Shown: positions 1-4,721 of the stretch, piece by piece
How the letters are laid out: every line of letters begins with the position of its first letter
How positions within the stretch are numbered: position 1 is the stretch's first letter
DNA from: an uncultured Fusibacter sp.
GTDB lineage: Bacteria; Bacillota; Clostridia; Peptostreptococcales; Acidaminobacteraceae
Assembly: GCA_937958285.1 (NCBI GenBank)
Contig: CALFXQ010000004.1
Span: 1-8,996, forward strand
Direction of reading: 5' to 3'
DNA: 8,996 nucleotides
Program-made: the position numbers and the translations under genes
The notes under the pieces: generated by a model
Database searches by the model: none
What the model saw: only the letters and a program-made list of their open reading frames with translations
Told to the model about the DNA's origin: nothing

Positions 1-700
1 TATTGATTCTCACAATTCTTATATCAAGTTTCTCATTCAATTTTGATTGTCTCTCTAGAAGTTTTTCTAAATTTAAATTTGCATATCTTTTAATGCCCTC
101 AGGAACATTTGAACTATTAACAACCTCATAAGTGCTGATAATTCTGCCAGTATTATTTGCACTTTCTCCAATCATGTCAGAAATGTGTCTTTCTTCATCG
201 ATTTCTCTTCGCATTTTTGCGTTTCCTAAATCGAACAACCCATTTAGTGCACCTGATATATCAATATTTACTGGTGAATTATAGCTCATAGATGTAATCT
301 TTATTGCATCGATATCAATAAAATCAACTAAGGGAAAAACACCTTCAGTAGACTTAAAAAAAACCATTGGTCGTACATAGTTTGAAATAATATGCCAAAA
401 ATGATCAGGATTTTCACTTTTAGTGGTTAAAACTTCATACTTTTCATCATTGTAGTTAAATGTGTTTTCTAATGTTCTTGTTGGGAATAAAGAAGCCGAC
501 GATTTAGCAACTAAAAACTGCGAATCATAAGCTCCATTGGCTGATAACTCACATATTCTCTTTATTATTAAAAGTTTATTGTAATTATTACAAAACTCTT
601 CTATATAATGATTGATTGACCACATCGGAACGTTTTCAGTATCATGTCCAATTAGTTTAATGGATCCTAACGAATTTTTTGGTATTAAATAATCTTTCAA
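1..700 (-). CDS. Hypothetical protein, 3' end outside window (first 233 codons present)
   Basis: An uninterrupted frame runs from a TTG at 700-698 to the left edge, giving 233 codons. TTG is chosen because a perfect AGGAGG (709-714) lies 8 nt upstream and no in-frame ATG fits that site. The protein starts MKDYLIPKNSLGSIKL, has no signal peptide and no clear membrane segment, and looks soluble. Residues about 106-150 are rich in predicted strand (VRPMVFFKSTEGVFPLVDF, then a YNSPVNIDISG stretch), followed by a charged, probably helical part with AKMRREIDEERHISD and later LEKLLERQSKLNEKL. I do not recognise the family and assign no function. It lies 190 bp beyond the DUF4366 gene in the same direction but with its own strong ribosome binding site, so it may be an accessory (cargo) gene rather than part of the transfer machine. 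Existence is well supported; function is unknown. Confidence 0.85.
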   Translation of the reverse strand, partial: MKDYLIPKNSLGSIKLIGHDTENVPMWSINHYIEEFCNNYNKLLIIKRICELSANGAYDSQFLVAKSSASLFPTRTLENTFNYNDEKYEVLTTKSENPDHFWHIISNYVRPMVFFKSTEGVFPLVDFIDIDAIKITSMSYNSPVNIDISGALNGLFDLGNAKMRREIDEERHISDMIGESANNTGRIISTYEVVNSSNVPEGIKRYANLNLEKLLERQSKLNEKLDIRIVRIN

Positions 701-708
701 ATTTGAAT

Positions 709-714
709 CCTCCT
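709..714 (-). promoter_or_regulatory. Shine-Dalgarno site of the left-edge gene
   Basis: AGGAGG read on the minus strand, 8 nt before the TTG at 700. It decides the non-ATG start of the left-edge gene. Its first two bases fall inside one arm of the inverted repeat at 713-789. Confidence 0.8.
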
Positions 715-789
715 GATTAATGAGATTTCTTTACAACAAACTTGTAGATTTAAGAACACTCAATATTAAACACAATCTCATCATATCAG
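713..789 (-). promoter_or_regulatory. Leader inverted repeat reaching the ribosome binding site
   Basis: On the minus strand CTGAT (789-785) and ATGAGATT (781-774) pair with AATCTCAT (727-720) and ATCAG (717-713), giving an 8-bp and a 5-bp helix separated by a small internal loop. The enclosed 46 nt contains a weak TACAA/TTGTA hairpin and a weaker TTTAA/TTAAA pair. If transcribed, the outer helix would take up the first AG of AGGAGG and could limit translation of the left-edge gene. A TATGAT (785-780) inside the left arm could instead be a -10 box, in which case the full helix would not form in RNA. I found no convincing -35. Pairing is seen; a regulatory role is inference. Confidence 0.35.
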
Positions 790-852
790 AAAATCACTTA
801 TTAAAATACATTTCATAACAATAATACACAATTTCCGCTCTTGTGTTAAGCA

Positions 853-877
853 ACTACTGGACAATTTGTCCAATAGT
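853..877. repeat. Short imperfect palindrome after the DUF4366 gene
   Basis: The dyad is centred on 865: ACTA, mismatch, TGGACAA, T, TTGTCCA, mismatch, TAGT. It starts 14 bases beyond the DUF4366 stop codon. As RNA it would form a hairpin with a five-base loop, but no U-run follows on the minus strand, so it is not a standard intrinsic terminator. It could be a protein-binding site or a 3'-end stabilising hairpin. Confidence 0.4.
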
Positions 878-890
878 CACCAATATGCAA

Positions 891-1712
891 TTAAATTATT
901 TCTTCATCCTCAACATACATTTCATCATCAATATAATCAGCCTCATCAACTTCTTCATCATAAGCCTTGGTTTGCTTTGGTTTATGAATCTTAAAGTACC
1001 AACCTGCAATACCTGCAGCAAAAGATGCAGCGATTATGATAATTAAACTGGTGTTATCTTTGATCTCTGCAGGTGGAATTCCATCCTCAGTTTCAATTTT
1101 TGTATTTGAATCCTTTGGAGTTTTAGCTTGAATATTATCCTTGGCTGGAGCATCTTCACCTAGCATTAATGAAACACCAGCATTTTCTTCGATAAGGTTT
1201 AGAAGGTCTTGCTCACTGACTTCTGTTAACATCCGGACATTATTGTCTGGTTTGCTATGATCAATAATCAAATGAAATACTTTGCCTGATTTAGTTTCAA
1301 ATGAGATGAACTGGCGCAGCTCTAATGGATTTTTCAAGGCTTTTTCTTCTTCACTTAACATTTCTAGATTATATTCATCACCTTGAGCATTGGAACTTTC
1401 TTTAACGGTTCCTTGAGCGGTATTCTGTTTTGTTGCTAATGAGTTAATGGCGTTTTCGTTGCCACCTTCTACAAGATAATTGTTCTTGTCGCTACCATCA
1501 ATTTGGTATGCTTTGCTACCAAAGTTTGATTCAATCTCTTCTTCGGTAGAGTTGATCACCTTGTATACATCTTCATCTTCTTTTGATTTATTGAGCTGGT
1601 CAGCAGGATTATTTGTTTCATCGATTGACTGTGCTGCATTGGCTTCAAATGCATATGCCGGATTAATGGTTAAGGCCAATAGTAAAAGGAATACACTTAT
1701 GAATCTACTCAT
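891..1712 (-). CDS. DUF4366 / CD1107-family mobile element protein
   Basis: This is a 273-residue envelope protein at the end of the conjugation cluster. The N-terminus is a typical signal peptide (hydrophobic residues 4-17, AYA before a likely cut after residue 21). A polar, glutamate- and asparagine-rich extracytoplasmic region follows. Residues about 133-175 (LRQFISFETKSGKVFHLIID, then EQDLLNLIEE) are the most conserved-looking part of the family. A membrane helix at about 221-241 is followed by a short basic stretch and an acidic cytoplasmic tail (about residues 253-272). This layout and its place next to a DUF4315 gene match the DUF4366 family of Clostridium difficile-type elements; its exact role is not known. 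The ATG start is supported by GGAGG at 1721-1725, 8 nt upstream. The gene overlaps the DUF4315 gene by 8 nt, suggesting coupled translation. Family assignment is from memory of architecture and context, not from a search. Confidence 0.85.
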   Translation of the reverse strand: MSRFISVFLLLLALTINPAYAFEANAAQSIDETNNPADQLNKSKEDEDVYKVINSTEEEIESNFGSKAYQIDGSDKNNYLVEGGNENAINSLATKQNTAQGTVKESSNAQGDEYNLEMLSEEEKALKNPLELRQFISFETKSGKVFHLIIDHSKPDNNVRMLTEVSEQDLLNLIEENAGVSLMLGEDAPAKDNIQAKTPKDSNTKIETEDGIPPAEIKDNTSLIIIIAASFAAGIAGWYFKIHKPKQTKAYDEEVDEADYIDDEMYVEDEEII

Positions 1713-1944
1713 TTACTTTGCCTCCAACCGCATCATTTAGGCCCATATAATTACCAACCGCGCTCTTAACAATCATCTGGTACTCTTCCAATGATATTTC
1801 TGTCTCTTTAAAGGTTTTGTAGAGCGTTTCTTTTTCATAAACTTCTCTTTTTTCTTCAATGTCAATCAACTTGTCTTGAAGTGCCTTCATTTGCTCTTTT
1901 AATTTGACTTGTTCCTTTAGTGTTTTTTCTAATTTCTTATCCAT
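1705..1944 (-). CDS. DUF4315-family small coiled-coil protein
   Basis: A 79-residue charged protein without signal peptide or membrane segment. Residues about 1-40 are a lysine/glutamate-rich helix with heptad-like leucines (LKEQMKALQDKLIDIEEKRE), very likely a coiled coil. The C-terminal half carries ISLEEYQMIV, which resembles the short helical end seen in DUF4315 proteins. DUF4315 genes lie between the CD1108-type and DUF4366 genes in Tn1549-like elements, as here. The ATG at 1944 has AAGGAGA (1951-1957) at good spacing. The stop overlaps the start of the DUF4366 gene. The biochemical role is unknown; it may be a cytoplasmic partner of the neighbouring membrane proteins (inference). Confidence 0.8.
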   Translation of the reverse strand: MDKKLEKTLKEQVKLKEQMKALQDKLIDIEEKREVYEKETLYKTFKETEISLEEYQMIVKSAVGNYMGLNDAVGGKVNE

Positions 1945-1961
1945 TTTGAATCTCCTTCATC

Positions 1962-1997
1962 TTTAAGTGATCAATCTGCTTTAAGTGATCAATCTGC
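1962..1997. repeat. 18-bp perfect tandem duplication across a stop codon
   Basis: The unit TTTAAGTGATCAATCTGC occurs twice, at 1962-1979 and 1980-1997. On the minus strand each copy encodes Ala-Asp-stop (GCA GAT TGA). The copy nearer the gene supplies the actual end of the CD1108-type protein; the other lies between that stop and the DUF4315 ribosome binding site. Because the unit is a multiple of three, the second TGA stays in frame as a back-up stop. Confidence 0.9.
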
Positions 1998-3671
1998 TTT
2001 TGCAATTTCTGAGGACAAATAAAAATAAGGATTCAGTTTATTGCCCTTTGAATCCCGAATTTCTAAATGAACATGAGGACCAGTGGATTTTCCTGTTGAT
2101 CCGATGGTGGCAATTACTTGGCCCACCTTTACTTCATCATCTGTTCTTGCTAACAAACTATGACAATGGGCGTATAGAACTGTTTGCTTAGAATTATTCT
2201 CTTCAACGATAATAAAGTTCCCGTAGCCATTGGCATCATATCCGGTTTGAATGACTTTTCCTGCAATAATCGTAACTAACTCAGTCCCAGTTGGTTTTGC
2301 GATATCAATACCCGCATGAAATGTTACCTCATTTGATATGGGGTCTAAGCGGTAACCAAATGGACTCGACAATGAATCTTTCCACTCTTCTTTTATGGGA
2401 CTTGGAAAGCGTATAAAATTACCACTTGTGGACAATAAGCTTGAATAAAAATCCCGTTCTTCAACATTAAGCTGAGACATCAAAATTTGATTTAAATCGG
2501 TGGTTGTCAAATTTGTTTTTAGTAGATGCCAGTCATATTCTTCCTCACTGGTTGTTATAATAATTGCACCGGTTACAGGATTGATAGTTGTATTAGTAAC
2601 GGTTCTATGCCTTGTTTCAACTTTTGACACTAAGCGATAAGTATAGTTTAAATCAAAAATTCTACTGAGTTCATTACTTATATCAGCTATGGTAAACTCG
2701 CCAAACTTAGCAGTTAAATAAGCTGCAATTATTTGCGGATTATGACCTATCGCATCCACATCGTACTGGTACTCATCATAACCAGAATGTGATGACTCAA
2801 TATGATTGATTGCATATAACAAATCAGCTTCCAGTCTTGTGTATAGTACATCAGTTCCCGTAACAACTAGATCACTCGATTGATAGGATGTAGAAACAAT
2901 GGAACTGACAGCCCCAGTAAAAGCCTGCACCATTGCTAAGGTAAGCAATGAAGTAACAATAAATATGAACATTGGACCTACCATATAGATGGCAAATTTC
3001 TTTAATCCTTTTGTCACCCGCTCCTTTACCTGCATTAATACATTTTTCAATCGATCCTTTATACCCGTGTTGAAAGCAGACTGTCTACCATTCACATAGT
3101 GTTTTTTTATACTACGCTTTTGTTGGCTTATTTTGGTTTTCTTGATGTTACCATTAGAACCTATCTGCTTAAAATAGGAAAGTTTCTGCTTAGTCTCTTC
3201 TGGCTTAAACAAAACATTGAGCTTGTCTTGTGAGGCTTCAAATTTCAGTTTGGGCTGTTTTGTTCTGTTAGCTCTACCGACTACTTTTTTTACTAGTGAA
3301 ACACCCTCTTCAGTCGCTAAAACAGCTGAATTTTCATCAGATTCCTTTTGCTCATCTAACCGTCCATAGTTATCTGTTGTATTTTTAATGGCAACGGGTA
3401 GTACAAGTCCTTTATGATGCAACAGCTTCTTATTAAACTCATGGGAACTTGACTTGTTTTGTTTATAGGTCGTGTTTTTTTCTGATCCAAGATGTGTTTT
3501 AAATTTACCTTTATCAATAACGCTAGCAGAGCCTTTGTAATTTGGAGATTTCTGATTATTCTTTTTATAGTTTTGTAGATCATCTATTCGAGGTTTGGGT
3601 ACTGCGTCTAAACGAGTTGCCTTATTAAGCGTTTTCCTGAATCTTTCTTGAAGCTTTTTCTTATCCGTCAA
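1989..3671 (-). CDS. CD1108-family conjugation protein with C-terminal M23 peptidase
   Basis: A 560-residue single-pass membrane protein likely to open peptidoglycan for the conjugation channel. Residues 1-225 are basic, low in complexity and predicted cytoplasmic. One transmembrane helix follows at about 227-251 (MVGPMFIFIVTSLLTLAMVQ). Residues about 270-415 resemble the extracellular middle region of CD1108-type proteins. Residues about 436-552 form an M23/LytM-like metallopeptidase: FGYRLDP, the HAGID ligand pair H452 and D456, H502 in LYAHCHSL, and GPHVH with H533 and H535. All expected zinc and catalytic histidines are present, so the domain should be active. Many relatives end in NlpC/P60 instead (from memory). 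The start is a TTG directly preceded by an in-frame TGA, so it cannot be longer; the upstream GGTGG (3679-3683) is a weak ribosome binding site. It follows the KilA-N cassette and its terminator. Confidence 0.88.
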   Translation of the reverse strand: MTDKKKLQERFRKTLNKATRLDAVPKPRIDDLQNYKKNNQKSPNYKGSASVIDKGKFKTHLGSEKNTTYKQNKSSSHEFNKKLLHHKGLVLPVAIKNTTDNYGRLDEQKESDENSAVLATEEGVSLVKKVVGRANRTKQPKLKFEASQDKLNVLFKPEETKQKLSYFKQIGSNGNIKKTKISQQKRSIKKHYVNGRQSAFNTGIKDRLKNVLMQVKERVTKGLKKFAIYMVGPMFIFIVTSLLTLAMVQAFTGAVSSIVSTSYQSSDLVVTGTDVLYTRLEADLLYAINHIESSHSGYDEYQYDVDAIGHNPQIIAAYLTAKFGEFTIADISNELSRIFDLNYTYRLVSKVETRHRTVTNTTINPVTGAIIITTSEEEYDWHLLKTNLTTTDLNQILMSQLNVEERDFYSSLLSTSGNFIRFPSPIKEEWKDSLSSPFGYRLDPISNEVTFHAGIDIAKPTGTELVTIIAGKVIQTGYDANGYGNFIIVEENNSKQTVLYAHCHSLLARTDDEVKVGQVIATIGSTGKSTGPHVHLEIRDSKGNKLNPYFYLSSEIAKAD

Positions 3672-3721
3672 TCACCCACCACCAATCTAGTACAACTTAA
3701 TTTTTGGGTATTTTCTGATTC

Positions 3722-3750
3722 TAATTCCACCGAATTCGGGGGAATTAAAA
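3722..3750. repeat. Palindromic repeat, left copy, flanking the KilA-N gene
   Basis: A palindrome at 3722-3747 has arms TAATTCC and GGAATTA around a central CCG-AATT-CGG, with one mismatched pair (A3729 against G3740). The following AAA extends the match to the right copy: 3731-3750 is identical to 4645-4664, and the whole 29-base stretch differs at only two positions. It lies 50 nt before the CD1108 start and directly beyond the T-tract of the KilA-N terminator. Confidence 0.85.
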
Positions 3751-3777
3751 AAACACCTATCATAGAATAAGTGTTTT
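3747..3777 (-). terminator. Intrinsic terminator of the KilA-N gene
   Basis: On the minus strand AAAACACTTAT pairs with ATAGGTGTTTT (11 bp with one G-U pair) around the loop TCTATG, and a run of T residues follows. It begins 24 bases after the KilA-N stop. The stem is AU-rich, so some read-through into the CD1108-type gene is likely. It separates virB4 and KilA-N transcription from the downstream cluster. Confidence 0.75.
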
Positions 3778-3800
3778 AAACGTCGTGGTCACAGCAATAT

Positions 3801-4610
3801 TTATGACTTTTTCAAGGTGTTAAATTCATTCCCATCCTCAAGAATCATCATTTGCTGGATTGCGATTTTATTCAGTTTTACGAGTCTATCAGATTGTGAC
3901 ATACCATCATTGATAAGTACTGAATTAATGTTTTCCATGTTAGATAAACATATGAGTTCAGTAATTGAGGCATAATCACGCATATTGCCCGTTTTATCTG
4001 GATTTTCTCCTCTCCACTCTTTGGCTGTTTTCCCGAATAACGCCACATTTAGAACATCAGCCTCATTGGCATAAACAAAGTTGATTTGATTTTTAGATAA
4101 TGTCTCTGGGATTAAATTTTGTTTAATGGCATCAGTATGAATACGATAATTCACTTTGGCCAGTTCTCTTTTAGCAGACCAGCCTATTAATTTTTGTTCT
4201 TCTTCTTTTAGTTTTTGGAATTCCTTAATTAAGTACAATTTAAACCTTGGTGAAATCCATGTGGCAAACTCAAAAGCAATATCCTTATGTGCGTATGTTC
4301 CACCATATCGACCAGCTTTTGCAATGACACCTTTTGATTTTGTTCTTTCAGACCACTGTTTAACTGACATAATAAATCGATTCAATCCAGCTTCACTCAT
4401 TATGACTGCATATTCATCCCTATCAAACGCAGGATTATATATTTCTTCCCAAATTCCTAAAAACTCTATGGTATTTTTATTTCTTAACCATTTTTCAATT
4501 AATGCCAATCCATTATCTATATTTCTAACCATATCCGTTAATGAAATATAGTCTTCTTCACTCATGCGAATTACTGTTATTTCATGATCATTTACATTAA
4601 TTTTAGCCAT
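3801..4610 (-). CDS. Stand-alone KilA-N domain DNA-binding protein
   Basis: A 269-residue soluble protein. Residues about 9-135 form a KilA-N domain, a DNA-binding module common in phages and large DNA viruses: YISLTDMVRN near residue 21, WLRNKNTIEFLGIWE at 41-55, and GRYGGTYAHKDIAFEFATWI at 100-119. A charged helix (KEFQKLKEEEQK) links to a C-terminal region (about 150-257) with FVYANEADVLNVALFGKTA, WRGENPDKTGNMRDYA and a Q-x4-L-x2-L-x5-Q pattern, which I recall from other free-standing KilA-N proteins. The ATG at 4610 is chosen over an in-frame GTG at 4619 because AAAGGG (4619-4624) is spaced 8 nt from the ATG but would overlap the GTG. It has its own promoter and terminator and is flanked by near-identical palindromes that are candidate binding sites. 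It is not a standard conjugation component; its role here is unknown. Confidence 0.88.
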   Translation of the reverse strand: MAKINVNDHEITVIRMSEEDYISLTDMVRNIDNGLALIEKWLRNKNTIEFLGIWEEIYNPAFDRDEYAVIMSEAGLNRFIMSVKQWSERTKSKGVIAKAGRYGGTYAHKDIAFEFATWISPRFKLYLIKEFQKLKEEEQKLIGWSAKRELAKVNYRIHTDAIKQNLIPETLSKNQINFVYANEADVLNVALFGKTAKEWRGENPDKTGNMRDYASITELICLSNMENINSVLINDGMSQSDRLVKLNKIAIQQMMILEDGNEFNTLKKS

Positions 4611-4618
4611 TCTACACA

Positions 4619-4624
4619 CCCTTT
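4619..4624 (-). promoter_or_regulatory. Shine-Dalgarno site deciding the KilA-N start
   Basis: AAAGGG on the minus strand lies 8 nt before the ATG at 4610. The alternative GTG at 4619-4617 overlaps this site and so is unlikely to be used. Confidence 0.65.
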
Positions 4625-4630
4625 CTATTA

Positions 4631-4667
4631 AAGTTTAATTCCCTCGAATTCGGGGGAATTAAAACTT
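4631..4667. repeat. Palindromic repeat, right copy, in the KilA-N leader
   Basis: The core TAATTCCCTCG-AATT-CGGGGGAATTA pairs throughout in its RNA form (one G-U type pair), closing a four-base AATT loop. The arms extend to AAGTTT and AAAACTT with one bulged base. The 4636-4664 part matches the left copy in direct orientation. It lies between the predicted transcription start (about 4686) and the KilA-N ribosome binding site, where it could act as an operator or a 5'-leader hairpin. Confidence 0.85.
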
Positions 4668-4692
4668 ATTCTATTCTTAATGACACTATAAA

Positions 4693-4701
4693 ATTATATC
4701 A
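4693..4701 (-). promoter_or_regulatory. Extended -10 promoter of the KilA-N gene
   Basis: TGATATAAT on the minus strand is a perfect TGnTATAAT extended -10. No good -35 is present at 16-18 nt (the region reads about AGGTTA), which an extended -10 can tolerate. A small TATC-GCG-GATA dyad (4702-4712) sits immediately upstream. Transcription would start near 4686, in the 111-bp gap between virB4 and KilA-N. Confidence 0.55.
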
Positions 4702-4721
4702 TATCGCGGATAAAATAACCT

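Larger units (their letters stand above)
3722..4664. other. Putative KilA-N cassette bounded by direct palindromic repeats
   Basis: The unit spans left palindrome, terminator, KilA-N gene and right palindrome, and is placed between virB4 and the CD1108-type gene, which are usually adjacent in this kind of element. The two boundary repeats are in direct orientation with 27 of 29 bases identical. No transposase, integrase or clear target-site duplication is visible, so mobility is only inferred from the bracketed layout and odd location. The promoter at 4693-4701 lies just outside the right repeat, so the true functional unit may extend to about 4701. Confidence 0.4.

Noticed and set aside
701..890. 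Clear sigma-A promoter for the left-edge gene
   Set aside because: Several AT-rich -10-like hexamers exist, such as TATGAT at 785-780, but none has an acceptable -35 or a TGn extension.
843..1046. Plus-strand 67-codon frame
   Set aside because: It is antisense to the DUF4366 gene, has no ribosome binding site, and its sequence is the low-complexity product of an AT-rich antisense frame.
1480..1740. Plus-strand 86-codon frame
   Set aside because: It is wholly antisense to DUF4366 and the end of DUF4315, with no initiation signals.
1962..1997. CRISPR or iteron array
   Set aside because: There are only two adjacent copies with no spacers, which is a simple tandem duplication.
1985..2191. Plus-strand 68-codon frame
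   Set aside because: It is antisense to the M23 domain, whose zinc-binding motifs show that the minus strand is the coding strand.
3356..3583. Second minus-strand frame of 75 codons inside the CD1108-type gene
   Set aside because: It is an out-of-frame shadow within the lysine-rich N-terminal region, without a ribosome binding site.
4156..4551. Plus-strand 131-codon frame opposite the KilA-N gene
   Set aside because: It is antisense to a gene with clear KilA-N motifs, and no ribosome binding site or promoter is visible.
3722..4664. Calling the KilA-N region a classical insertion sequence
   Set aside because: There is no transposase, no convincing terminal inverted repeats and no clear target-site duplication. 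The flanking repeats are palindromes in direct orientation, so only a tentative cassette is reported.
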